This document shows, piece after piece, positions 50,960-63,700 of a stretch of DNA of 64,000 nt (its first letter is position 1; each line of letters starts with the position of its first letter). The stretch is from Atrichornis clamosus (Eukaryota; Chordata; Aves; Passeriformes; Menuridae): assembly GCA_013400975.1 (NCBI GenBank), contig WBMZ01003468.1:372001-436000 (forward strand), read 5' to 3'. Below the pieces are notes generated by a model, which made no database searches, was not told the DNA's origin, and saw only the letters and a program-made list of their open reading frames with translations. The position numbers and the translations under genes are program-made.

Positions 50960-51010
50960 ATGGGCCAAATCCTGGTCCAGTTTTAGCCTTAACTCCCATT
51001 GACTTCAACA
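50960..51010. repeat. Old amniote palindromic-type repeat remnant (tentative)
   Basis: TGGGCCAAATCCTGGTCCAG followed by AACTCCCATTGACTTCAACA matches the GGGCCAAATCCTG...CTCCCATTGACTTCAATGG core of an ancient amniote repeat. It resembles the remnant at 7251-7304. The assignment is from memory. Confidence 0.5.
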
Positions 51011-54000
51011 GCAAGCAAATTTGATTGTATGTTGGTTTCCATACCAATTCAATACAGCTTTAAATGAAATGGGATCGCTGGTAAGCACAATACTGGATAG
51101 AAAAATACAACACTTAACAGCTCTAAGAATCCACTGAACTCAACTTTCAAATGTAATTAAAAACAATAAACAATAAACCCCACACTCACAAGTCTGTAAC
51201 CTCCACACTGCATTACAAAACCTGACTCCGGCTCTGAGGCTAGAAGGAAGAGGCACGTAAGTATCCCACCCAGGGATGGCTTGGTGGGATGTACTACCAT
51301 CAACTGCTCCCTCTCAGATCACTCACTGATGCTCCTGTCACCAAAATCCAGTCCTCTGTATTAAAGCCATCAAAGGCCAGCATGCGGCCATGTCAGCATT
51401 GATCTCCTCCTCTGACACATGCAGACAGTCACAGCCCTCTTCAACAACACCAGACAGGCTGGAACAAACCATGCAGAGCCAGAAGTTGCAGCTGGGGAAC
51501 ACAATCCAAGAAAGACGTTGCAGAGGAAACCATGCCCTGAGTCTGACTGTTCTGAAGATGTTCTCTACAACTGTTCCTGTTTGACAGGATTTTACCATCA
51601 TCACTGGAGATGTTCGTAGCACCCCTGTGAGACTGAACGTGACCATACAGAAGCAACTGCAACCATACAGAATACAACTCCTCATAGCTTAGAAAGTGAG
51701 AAAAACAGAGGACTCCAGGAAATCTACTCCTCCAAGAAAATTTAACCTCATTTAAAAATACATAAGAGTTTACTTTGACCATCACTATTAAAAGTTCAAA
51801 AAGAGTAAGACAGACAGCTAGCTAAGAATAGACACTGAGGCAATGCCACATCTGTTTCACAAAAGCTTGACAGTAAATGCTTGATTCAATGCATACTATT
51901 AAGGCCCCCAAAATTCAAGCAATTATAAAAATGAAATTATAGACACAATGATGAATGACGACAAATGAAATGTTAACAGATCTAGCACCATACAAAAAAA
52001 AAATATTGATTTTCTCTGATTACTACTTAGGTGATCAAAGTGTATGAGGTCCTAGTTGCCTGCTTGCTCTAGATTTTATTAATGCTCCAATATCAGACAC
52101 CCAATTTGGAAATCAATGCTTACTTCATCATTTTTCACTGAAGGATCCTATTATTCACAATTGATTTAACAGAAATGAAAGGCTTACCATTAACAAGACC
52201 CAGCTGCTGACACTTCTTAGATGAATTATTGAACTTCTAAAAGTGAATTAACTTAACCATCACCAAGACTTATTGTCTGATGTTTCTCATACCAAAGCCA
52301 GTGTATATATAATTACGGAATCAAGTAGCAGAAAGTAGGTTCTTTGATGCCTCCTCCAACACCCACCATACAGACCAAGTAAAAATTAAGCTTTGTAAAG
52401 ACAGAAATATGAGTTATGCACCAAATCCAGTCAGTTGGATCTTAATCTCTAACTGCCTCCTGACACTCTGAATCTTCATCTTCTTTCTAGAACTCATAGA
52501 TACAGATCATTTCAGGCTTCAGAAAAAGGAAATCCAATTTATGGCAAGTTACATCTTCTGTCAATGAGATTACTACAAAGATCCCTAGGGCTGGCCATGC
52601 CCTGCCAGAAAGCCTACAGAAGACTATTACTAATTCTCTTTAGGTACAAAATGAAGATCCACCTCATCAATTGAGATAAAAGTAGCAAATACTACACTAT
52701 TGCAACTAGGAGAGATACCACAACCCCATCCCAGAAGTAGTACAAATGTACACAGCAGAAGGCCTATATTTAAAACTTGCCATCTGAGCAAAGGCACTAT
52801 GTCTGCTCAGAACGTAAATCCATCATACCTATTTTCCAGTCTAAGAAGGACTATGCATCACCCAAGGTGAATTCAGTCCTCAAATAAGAGTTTTTGCTCT
52901 GCAGGTTACAACCTGATCAAAGTTCAGTACCATGAAAGAGCAGGTTTGGAAGGGCAATCCATCTCACTAGCCTCTGTTGTAATCCTGTAAATTACCAACA
53001 TCACCCTCAAACCCTATGGAATTCCCTAGCAGTGACACTGCTACTTATGCTCTTCACGAATCATCACTGAGGAGTGGCAAAAAAACCCTTGAGTGCCAGT
53101 GCAGCACTGCCCAGCTGCACGGATCTACAAACACATCTCTGTCAAGAGCACAGAGCTGTGCTACGCAGTATGCTCTCCCTCAGCCATGGACAGTTGGACC
53201 ACGGCTGCCTAGTGACACAGCCAGAACAACTGCTCAGCTGCCAAAACTAGTGAACATTTCAGGTCTTACTAGACTTTTTGTTAATCTGTACTACCTGGCT
53301 GAATATGCTTCCAAAATGCTGTAGTAGCAGCTGCTTTCTTTACCACTCATCATACTTGCAGAGCTCAGCTTGATTATACTCACTTCTGCAACTGCTCTGA
53401 AGACTTCAGCTCAGGACCAAGTTCAGATTCCAGATGCAATACACTCGGGAAGTCTTCTAGATTAATAGCACAATTTTTTGCCTCCTTTTTATTGTGGAAT
53501 GGTGAGATAACAGACCTGTTCTATCCTTTTCACACAAGCTGAAAGTCAACAACTGTCCGAAATCACTACAGCCTCTTTTCAAAGCCCTCAAAGGATTTGA
53601 GTGCTTTCACACTGCTGGAGGCAAAACACCTGGGCCTTTTTCACTAGGGTTAGTGTCTGAGGAAGATACTCTTGGAGCATCACTCCAATCACTTCTTGAA
53701 TACTGTATTTCCTCTTCCCAACCCCCTCCATCTGTTTTAACCCCTATCTTACTGGGACTAAATTTAAAATTCTGCTTCAGACATTGGGCAAACACTTTAA
53801 AAATTAGGAAAAATGGGAAGGAAAGAAGCCTGACAGATAGAGCCTTCAAGCTCCTAAGTCTACCTGTATTAAGAAAACAGGCCAAAATCATTAAATTATG
53901 ATTATTTTGAAAATATTTAGGTACTGAAATTTTTTTATCTGCCTCTTCTCTACAGAATAACACTTCTGAAATGGAGGCTGGATGCCCATAACTGAAGTCT

Positions 54001-54163
54001 GGTTAAATTTGATATCTGCAAAAAGCATACCTCAGCAAGTAGGTTGTAACAACTTTTTTAAAAACATGGACTTTGGCAGATTTCCTGCCTTTCTTACACT
54101 CATTTCTTCCAGTATTTCCCATATTGTGAAATAACTCTTAATGCTATAAAGACAGTGCAGACT
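51011..54163. other. Unassigned noncoding DNA
   Basis: No exon recognised. Frames of 102-118 codons (minus 51338-51685 and 51441-51785, plus 53016-53324, minus 53607-53963) conflict with frames on the other strand and have no domain. A local near-duplication of ACCATACAGAA occurs at about 51640-51672. Confidence 0.55.
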
Positions 54164-54218
54164 GCAAAATTGGTCCTAGTGGTTCCAATGGGAGTAACGT
54201 GGTCAGAATTTGGCATTC
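54164..54218. repeat. Old amniote palindromic-type repeat remnant (tentative)
   Basis: TTGGTCCTAGTGGTTCCAATGG, GAGTAACGTGGTCAGAATTTGGC: ordered, diverged pieces of the same repeat type as at 50960-51010 (CCTGA/CCCAGTGACTTCAATGGGAGT..AGGATTTGGC). Weaker than the other copies. Confidence 0.35.
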
Positions 54219-54411
54219 AACGAAGTTTCCATTTCTACATAGGTTTCATTTATTTTTCAGTTTAAAAATAAGACTATATTTTGGCATGTAACTAGAGCTG
54301 CTCCTGCAACTCAAAAGAAATAACACTGCTGGCAAGCCTCAAAGCTGTTCCAAGACAAAACTGTATTGGCAGAACTTTTTCTAAAAGTTCTTTTGGACTA
54401 GAAGCAGAATT
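54219..54411. other. Unassigned spacer
   Basis: About 190 bp of ordinary AT-rich sequence between two old repeat remnants. It could be a decayed part of the same insertion. Confidence 0.5.
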
Positions 54412-54462
54412 CAACACCAGCATAAATGGGAAAAACTTCAGTGAAAACAGTTATGTTACACA
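54412..54462. repeat. Old amniote palindromic-type repeat remnant (tentative)
   Basis: ACACCAGCATAAATGGGA, then AACTTCAGTGAA, then GTTATGTTACAC follows the order of the palindromic core ACACCAG..TAAAT..GGAGTAACTTCA.TGA..TTACAC as remembered. No target duplication is visible. Confidence 0.4.
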
Positions 54463-55852
54463 TTAGGTTTATATAATGCAAATATATTTAGCTGACATGG
54501 AATTTAAATTCTGTTGAACCAATTCTGTTTCTCTTCTACATGCATATAATAACTTAGCACCAAATTCTATAATCATTCTTCTGCGAATACTGTTTTTCCT
54601 CCTACATATATGGTACTGTGCTATTTACAAAGTACCACAACCATGCCACACATTTTTTTAACGTAAGAGTTATCCAATTAGGATGTGATGAAATTAAAGT
54701 TGCAAGATCTATATTCCTGCATCAATTACAGGCACAGAAGAAAATAACATAAATCTGACATTTCACAACTTCTGAGGGTTTGATTTTGCAACCTACTTTC
54801 TAAAATACCTTTTTTTGCACGTCATACCGAAGGGGTTTTTTTAGAGCATGAATATGGTTAACCAATGTGTAGTGGTGCCTTATCAACACAGATCACAGCA
54901 AGATTTGATTCCCAACTCCACTACAGCATAGACAACAATGGAAGTATTCAAGCACCTGAACAAAGATGCCCATGCCCTTGGATACGCAGGATATAGCTGG
55001 ATGATGGATGGGACAAAGCACTTACAAAGAAACCTGCACTATTTTAGATCAGCTGTTGAAAGCAGCTGAATTGAGCTCTTCTTGCCAGAGAGAGAAAGTT
55101 ACGTGACAGTGGTACGAGGCTGCTGAGGTAAGCTTACAGGTTTGAGGAAAGGGTCACAGCAAAGCCCTCTTTTTTACCTCCTGCCTGGGAGATGCAGATT
55201 GTTCTTCCTGTGAAAGTAAAGTGGGCAACAGGAGCATAACATCAGCTACTGCAGGCAGGCTTCAACAGACAAGGGGAAGCATGGTAACTAAAACCTGGCA
55301 CTTTGCAAAGGCTACTGTTTCTTCCCTCTTCAGTGGTTGTGTGATCCCAGCTTTGAGTAGCTTACGATTTTGCTAAGGTGACTCCTTTTTCCTAAGGAAC
55401 ACAGGTTGGAAAAGACAGCCTGATTCTGAAATTTCCTCATCTTGACAGATTTCAATACAATTTCATTGATTTAGGAAAGAAAAAGTCATTTTCACTGTTC
55501 GAAAATTAACATCTTCCCAAATATTGAGATCTGCTACAAACAAAGGAGGTGAGAGATCCTCTTGAAGGAAAAGCAACACAAAGTTTAAATATGTATGTAT
55601 TTCTAAATCCAAGTTCTGAGCATAGCTTGCTCACCCTACAGTTGACTTGTTGTTTGAGCATTGCATTGAAAATCTTCAGTGTTTTGCCTTTTTTTGTCAA
55701 GCTGTGTTTTTATACATTTTGTTATACTGTCACTGAAGAAAAAAGTGACAAAGAAACGCAGACTGGATTTATTTACCTTCAGATTCCTAAGAATTTGGAT
55801 CCAATGCACCACAACTCATGAACTGCTTCAAATAATTCAACTAAGCACATGT
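54463..55852. other. Unassigned noncoding DNA
   Basis: No gene recognised. ACAGGTTGGAAAAGACAGCC near 55401 slightly resembles the inverted CR1 3' end but is too short to call. Confidence 0.5.
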
Positions 55853-55903
55853 ACTAGACCACCTTTAAAGGTCACTTCCAATCCAAACTATCCTACGATT
55901 TGC
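55853..55903 (+). mobile_element. Short CR1 3' tail
   Basis: TAGACCACCTTTAAAGGTCA, CTTCCAATCCAAACTATCC and TACGATTT match the last 50 bases or so of CR1 (CTAGATGATCTTTAAGGTCCCTTCCAACCCAAACTATTCTATGATT). Extreme 5' truncation is common for CR1. Confidence 0.8.
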
Positions 55904-58900
55904 AACACTTGATTGTAAAAGTCAGTCTGGCTACATGTAAGGCGTCTTTTCAATAAAATACAACACTTTAGATGTTTATTGACTTAAAATAATTCAACAG
56001 ATAGAAAGAAAGGTAAGAGGTGATGCTTCTGTTCAGATCACAAATTAATGCAGTTAATTTGACCACCAGTGTAATTAATACAATGACCAGATAAGTAAAG
56101 TTAGAATTTCAAATAAACTTAATATGCAGTCACTTTAGGTCTGACATTGCAGCCAGAGCTCTCACTGAGAATAAATTATACAAATTTTTCAGTGTAGTAT
56201 GCCTAAGAATTGATGTCACAAAAATCATCAGATCCTCAGAAATTTGCCACCAGGTATAGGAAAACACATTAGTCACCTTTTTATTTCCAGTGTAGAAATA
56301 ATGTACTACATGTGTTTCAGAAAGACTTTGATTTTTGAAAATAAGTGGTCTCTTTGTTTCCATACATTACCAAGTCTAAGAGGCACATTTTTATTTAGGC
56401 TAAATCATGCCTTATGGGACACACTTAGGAGGAGGAAAGGAGGACATGCAACTGGCATTTGAGACATATTGCCAGTGCAAAGCTGCCAAAAGCACACAGC
56501 AGGGAGCATGTTTTGGCTATCACGAGCAGAATAAGCATGCACTCCTTAACCACTGCCAGCTGGCATTTGTTTCCAAATACAGAATGCTCACTAGGCAGTT
56601 TGGAGACTGGACATACCCCTAACCTTAACTACGCTCCCATAAAAACACGATGCTGAGATACCTCATTAACCATGCCTGTCTCCTAGCTGACTGCCAAATG
56701 AGAAAGACTGAATGACACAGAAAAAGCATGTATTTCTCCCTACAAACAAAAAATTACTTAAAGCATATCCTAACATGCTCTAGCACTTACAGCAAAAGAG
56801 AGATTTTAAGTGTTGGAAGAAAATTCTGCCAGCATCTCAAGAAGCAGAAACATTGTCACTCTCTATTGCACATAGATAGAAAAAGTGAAATCCAGAGACA
56901 CAGAGTACCAAGAAAACACAGCAATGAACAGAAAGAGTGGCTGGCACTGTGATTATAAACTATAGTATCATGTTTAATACAACCTCTAGCACTCCTCACA
57001 ACAGACGCTTCCTGCTTTATGTGCTGGGGCAGATTTGTGGGTAGAAGATTAATGTCCCCCTCCATCTGTTAATGACTATATAGGTCCCCTGGGCTTTGCA
57101 CCAAGGGTACTTTGCCCTTAGGATGAAACAAGAAATGGGAATTTGTGTTCATTACTACATGTGCTTACTATTCCCAGCAACACTCCCAATTGCTAAATGT
57201 GCATTATTTCAACTTTATCTTCCAAAAACACATTTCATCACAGTAGTTCAACTGTGATTCCAAGTAGATTTTCAAAGAGATCATTTAAAAGGGGAACAAA
57301 CCAACAGGGGGGAACTTTTCACTTTGAAAGCGCTTTCCTGACACACACAGCCTGCATTGGTATTTGCCCTGTTAAGTGCTCTATTCGTTAACTTTTCACT
57401 GTAGTTTCAAAGTGACTCCACTTTTTGGATTTCGCTTTCTCTATCACAGATAGCCTGCTGTCATGGACCAAGAAGAAATGTACCAGAGACTGCCATGCAA
57501 AGGAGAGGGCACTAATTAAAGTCTTCATTTCCTTCAGGGGGTTCTGTGGGTGGGTTTTAACTTACCCCTGTTAACTGTACCTTTGCTCCTGAGAACTGGA
57601 GGCAAGTCAGAGGGAGCTTGACACCAGCATAGTCTTCATGGACCTAAGCCAGTTTCACATCCTGAAAGAATACAGGGAGAGAGAGCAGTTACAAAGTGAA
57701 GGTTTGAAGGAATGAGGCAAACACACCCATCACCAGAACAATGAGAATCAGGGCAAAATCAGAGATCTTAATGGTATCTCCAATATCCACAAATGAGAAA
57801 TCAAAACCAGAGCGTTGCTTCACTAAAGTCTCTGAATGTGGTGCCTCAGGTTCATGACATGCTTCCTTTCTTCCTTTTCCCACCCTTATCAATTGCAACA
57901 CTGACGTCAGTTCCATCTCAAGGAAGAAATTGGTGTCCATGCCTAAATCCCCTGTGAGCACCCAAGGGAATTGCAGAGCCAGTCAACCGTGTTTCATTAA
58001 CACCAAGCATATTCAATTAACTTCCTCCAGTTTACTCAACTTAACTTTGGAAAAAGCTGTAACACCTTTGCAGCTGAACCATCAACACAAGAAAATTCTA
58101 GCCCCTCTTTACAAACAGAAAATGTGACTTCAGTAACGTGACTTCTGCCAACTCTTTCAATCCAACTGGGCACTCTTTCTGCCAACCCGTTCCTGCCCAA
58201 CAAGAAAAGCAGGACAAGAGAGAAAATAGTCAAGAGGGGAAATGAAAGAAAAATGAAAAAGGAATTGATCCATACTGTCCCTCTTCATCTTCAGCAGAGA
58301 ATTTCCTGGTCTCAAACCCTACCAGAGTGAAGAAACTGCAGCCACAGAAGACAATTTTTTCTCTCTTGTATCAGCAGCACCACAAAACAATGATTGCTGA
58401 ACTAGCAAAGTACTCTACCTACTTAGGCCTCAGTACTCATAATATTACTTTGAAAACACTTCTCTACTGGCTTCCCAATAAGGAAATACTCTAAATCAAA
58501 AATATACACTTAATGTTGTTAAAATTCATTGTAAAACCCAACCAAAAAACCCAGGCTGATTTGTATATATTTTGTTTTCGTATCACAATCTTGTTAGAAT
58601 GAACAGAGTTGCTTCATCTGAATCTAGTGATACTTGGCCTTTTTCTTATGCTTCCTCAAAAACTCACGCATTTCACCTTTCATTTGAAAATTAAAGGAAT
58701 CACCTTTTCCTTTAATCTGTATACAATGCAGGAAAACACATCCTGAGTATGATTTAAATACACAGAGCAGTTAAAAGGGATTCAAACTTGCTAATATCTC
58801 CTGATTAAGTAATTCTCAGGTCCTTTTGGAATTCCAACTTAGAGCTGAAAAGTTTCAATTTCAATGGTAAAAATATAATAAAAAATATACAGCTAAGAAT

Positions 58901-60363
58901 ACTAAAGACAAAAACAGGACTCAAGGAAGGTTAAGAGACAAAGTAAAAAGCTGCATCTTCCTTTCACTGTAGGGAGTACAAGATAGCTTATCTCCTGACT
59001 GATTCTCTTTTGAGCAACAGCTTGCTTTCCTTAATGCGCCCCCTCAGTTCCCATCCTGTGGCCTGCACAGGTAGGCAGCCCCTGGAGAGAGAAGCCACTG
59101 AAGTCTGTGCATCCCTGCAGAGCACCGACAGCAATCATTCAAGCTTTTATACAAGCCCCTTGTACCTCGGGAGAAAGGCCACACTCAATCTGGCCTCCAG
59201 AGAAAACACAGCAGCGCAGACTGATAACACTTACTTTACACTGCTGCTGATTAGACATAGACTGTCTCCAACAGTCTTTCTGAAAAACTGAACAAGAGTC
59301 TTAACTTTTAAGCCTGAATCACTAACTCAAGTACTGGTAAAAGGCATTTAATGTCATTTGCAAAAAAACCCAAAACCTATCTGTTTTGGGGAAGAGCAGG
59401 CGGGTTACTGTTGCTTATCTGTGGGAGAAGGAGGGAGGAATGGATCATGTCTGCACACATATATACATATATGTCTCACACATGGGTACAGGATAACAAA
59501 TACATCTTGTTCTCCACTACTGAATTTTCCAATTTGAACATATAAACTTTATATGTTGTTTCAGTGAGATATCCTTTGAATGAATAATGCTGGCAGGAAT
59601 TACAATTCATGTAACATAGATTATTTGGTCATCACTAACCCAGGGAAAAACCGAAGTCTGAATGCCAGACCTATGGGGATTTCTGGTGACATCACTGACC
59701 TCACACTGATGCCCAAGACAATTAGTGTTGGTATTTTGTTCACCTTAACACCAAGCTAGTTCTGAGAAATAGAAAATGACTCTTAGATAAACACATCTTC
59801 AAGCTGTATGTTACAAAAAACAAATGGTCAAACATGATGCCACAACTAACAACAGTAAGCAACTCCACCAACAGAGAGTACTCTCATCACATCAGGCACA
59901 AAGGATGTGTCAACAATAAATCTTAGAGAGCTTCTGTAGCCACTCTGTCAAAAAAAAATTATTTTTTTTAATCAAAGTGTAAGAGTCATTTCAAATTTCG
60001 TATGTGTTATATACCTTGCCAGACTTGTGAAGAACTCACCAACAGTACCCACAGCCAAGTCCAGCAAAGACCTCCACTTGACACGTGTCACACTTATTTG
60101 CCAGAGCTATTCGCGACACACAGCAGCAAGACTGACTTGCCAAGGCAGCAGCACAGTGCTGAAGCACTTTGCCCAACAGTTTAAACTTGCTCCTTTGCAC
60201 GTGCTCTTTATCCATTTTTATTCTAAATTATCTCGGCCATGAGTACTACACAAAGGGCTCCTCTGATCCCACAAACAAACAGCTCTTTCTTTCTAAGAAT
60301 GCAATTTAAAAGACTATTTAGCATAACTCTTACAATACTTATTTTCTCTGTGGGAAAGCTTCT
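55904..60363. other. Unassigned noncoding DNA with one unusual frame
   Basis: Mostly AT-rich with no known gene. A 90-codon minus-strand frame at 57689-57961 encodes a hydrophobic stretch (ALILIVLVMGVFASFL) near its C-terminus; it is discussed as a finding, not called as a gene. Two TA/CA-rich pieces lie near 59455-59480. Confidence 0.5.
57902..57909. promoter_or_regulatory. CRE-type palindrome
   Basis: TGACGTCA, the full cAMP-response element consensus, inside a 12-bp perfect palindrome ACTGACGTCAGT (57900-57911). CREB/ATF family factors bind this sequence. Intact CpG within it is notable in CpG-poor DNA. Occupancy is not shown. Confidence 0.4.
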
Positions 60364-60775
60364 TACAGAATCAGAATAATTTAGGCTGAAAAGGACCTCT
60401 AGAGGCCACGTCCTCCAATTCCCAGTGAAAGCAGTACTGATTCCAAAGTTAGAACAAGTTGTTCAGAGTCTTGTCAAGTTTCTAAACCTCCAAGGTCAAA
60501 TCCTGCAACCTCCACAGACCTTGGGTCAGAGCTTAAGCACTCTAATTGTTAAATTTTTTTTTCCTTATTCCCTGTCAGAATTTCTCCAATTCTGTATGTG
60601 ACAACTGCACCTTATCCTTTCTCTGTACACCTCAGAGAAGAACACTGCTCTCTGTTCCAGAACAGCCTATAAGGAAATGGAAGGCAACAATTCACCTTCA
60701 TCTTCTAATCTCCAGGCCGGGCAAACACAGATCCCTCAGCATCTCCCTGTACTCCAGACACCAACTGAAATAAGG
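60364..60775 (-). mobile_element. Older CR1 LINE fragment (reverse orientation)
   Basis: Begins with TACAGAATCAGAATAATTTAGG, a diverged inverted CR1 tail, then GAAAAGGACCTCTAGAGG, a typical CR1 3' phrase. It runs through TCTAATCTCCAGGCCGGGCAAACACAG and CCCTCAGCATCTCC, the antisense of the CR1 AGCCTGGAGAAGA region. Many substitutions and small changes mark it as older than the copies at 47.4 and 49.4 kb, likely an early CR1 subfamily. The 75-codon frame at 60546-60773 crosses it in antisense and is not a gene. Confidence 0.85.
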
Positions 60776-63700
60776 TGGCTGCTCCAAGTTAAACCTCTTT
60801 ACACTGTTTACATGAAAATGTAACAAAGCCTTTCACATACTTCACCTTGATCACACAACATTGCTTTGCAGGTCCCCTGACACAGAGAGCATCTTTGGTA
60901 CCTTACTTTCTGATCCCAAAGCAAGTTCTGAGGATGACCTCAGAGGAGCAGCATAAAGGATTTGACAGCATAATGCACTGAGTGGCATCTCAGATCACCT
61001 AAACACCCTAGAACAGCATTTTTTGCAGTGTACAGACCAAAAAATACCAACATTTAAAGAAAATTTAATGTGGTTTAGAATGTAGCTATACAACTTCCTG
61101 CAGTTGACCCCAGAAAAATGAAAGACATGTGATGTGTAACTTCCTTTGACTTTTCTTTGAACTCTAGATTGAAAGCTTTAAAGAGCAGGATTTTTTTATT
61201 AATTACTTTTACAATTTTTGTTAAATTTCCAAATAGTACCTAATGCTAAAATATTTGCATGTACCAATTCCATGGGTTAAAACAACCCTCTCAAAGAAAA
61301 ACAGTTTCTAATTACGATTTTGAGATAGGGTGCACTGCATGACTTTGATAAAATGAGCAGTACACGCCACTCACTTGACAGCATTAATTCCATAGCATTT
61401 GCAGAGAATCTAGACATAGGTCAAAACAGATACAAGAGGAAGGATATGTAAAAAAGGGAAGATCTGAGCTACTGAAAACACTCTTCCTTGCATGGCAGCA
61501 CAAAGTGTGCCCTCACAGGGGGTGCACCAGGTTTCACTCAGAGACCCAAGGAAGTCAGATTTCTATACAACTCCATAGGATGTTCCCCATATGCAAGAAT
61601 GGGTTTAATAAGGGTTCTATTTATTATTTATTTAAAGCTTGTCTTCTATTACGTTGCTACATATTGCTGCTGGAGGGAGAAGCTTTTTCATATCTGCCTA
61701 AATAAGAGCTAAAACCTTTGGAATCATGACTGCCAAATACCCCAACAATCAACAAACCCAGACCTTAAGATTAAGCTGTGCAAGTTCAAAATCTGTCCCC
61801 TTAGCAGATGCAGAAGTTCCACCCAAGAACAAAATAAGTATTAACATTAACACTGAAAAACAGATATGGAACTATTTCTATACACAAACACACCTGTATA
61901 TTCATTTGTGTATACTGTAAGCAGAATTGTGCGTATTACAAACATACCCAAAATAAATACACCTTCAGCAATTTAAGAACAGTAGCAAACATCAGTGCCT
62001 GCAATATTCTGCATCCATGAGAAAAAGGCCATGGCAAACAAGCCAGGGCTGTTGCATGACAATGGCACCTCTTCAGTGAGCCTGCAGGAACTCGACCTGC
62101 ATGAGCACCCAGCCCCACAGTGCTGCCCCTCACTCCCCACACCAGCCTACTGAACAGGAGACAACGTGAGCGCTGCATGACAAGTAAAAGAGAAACCAGT
62201 GACCCTCTGGAGAGAGGCCCCTCTCTTGCACCCAGCACAAACACACACATCGGCACAGGATTCAACTCCGGTCTGAAGTTTTACACAAGACCTGGAAAGG
62301 TTTTGCCATCACTCGTCTGACAAAAAGAACAAAACCTACTCTGTGTGCAAAGCTTTTTAATGCCTCCAAGACTGGCACTTTTACGTCTCCAGGTTGGGGT
62401 TTTTTTCCCCCTTCCTCCTATCCTCTCCATTTAGCTTACATTGAGACCACCTCCAGAGTGCCATGCTAATTAGCAACAGCTTGCACTCTGTATTAAAACT
62501 AAAAATAACCAAAAAAATCTAGTGAAAACAAAAACTGAATGAGCTCATAAGCATTTCATCATTTCAGCAATACTGGTGTATTTTAAGTATACTTAATTTT
62601 AATTCTGATCTGAGCAGCAGACTTGCTATAATTGCTGAAAAATAAAGTTATAAATTAGACGTGCAATATGGTTGGGTCTATTGCCCTACAGACTTGCTAT
62701 AAAGTGCTACAAAAATATATATGGCTGTAACCAAAACTAACAATAATAAGCTCACTGTGTGAGGATAAAACAAAGAGGTGACCAGCAGAGAAATGTTTAG
62801 CTGGCACACACAGCAAATAAATCCAAAACCTACAAAGTATTACTTCAACAAACTAAATAAATACTTAATAAAACGAAGTTCTTTTTGCTTTAACTATCAT
62901 AAATAGCTCCTAAAAAAAAAAACCAACACATTCCTTGCAAATAAATATTTATTCTATAATTTTTCTATATTTTCCTGTATTTTGTTTGGCTTTTTCACAG
63001 TGGGCCTAATTCTGTTTTCTTATGTCTGTATGTTCAGCATTTTCCTGTTCAGCATTTACCAACCTATCTACCTTGAATACAAACTAAACTATAGATTTCA
63101 GAAAATTAGAAGTTTAATTACTGTTCAAGTCCTACAGCTTTCCCAGTATTGTAGCAAACGCAATACTGCACATTGCTTTGAGGGAGGGAAATATAATTTA
63201 ACTGACATTTCATCAATGTCTTGGGAGTCAAAGATTGTCTCCTATAATACTGAATATTTAATTAGAACACAACCTACAGATTAGAAAAAATTGGAGATAA
63301 TTTTTTTCCCAATATCTTGCCTAACCTTTAACAATAGTTTGCACTTGCAATATTCATTGCAATAGACTCTATTATTATAATTAAGATCAGCTAAGCTGTA
63401 TTAGGGAATTTCAATAGCTACTGTCTCCTCCTAATAAACAAGAGAAAGTCAATGATATTGAAAGACAGCAGTTTTAATGCAGATAACTTATAGAGTTCAA
63501 TACTACAAAATATTACTGAAACAACAGGTTATTAAACCAGGCAAGATACTAAAGCCTCCTGCATAAAGTAACTCCTAGCTGAGAAGGGTTAGAAAAACAA
63601 AACAAAAAAAGCACACTGTAACTGCTCACAACAGCTGGATGACACTGGCTGAACTTTGCATTGTATCCCACTGGGAAGTTGCAGCCTTTTAAATCATTGT

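Noticed and set aside
51338..51785. Overlapping 114- and 115-codon minus frames and a plus frame with NCSCLTGFY
   Set aside because: The cysteine-containing string looked EGF-like, but only one short piece exists, with a stop right before and after, and several frames conflict.
53607..53963. 118-codon minus-strand frame
   Set aside because: No domain and a conflicting 82-codon plus-strand frame.
55395..55425. Possible inverted CR1 3' end
   Set aside because: Only about 15 bases fit (GGTTGGAAAAGACA); no tail octamer and no continuing match.
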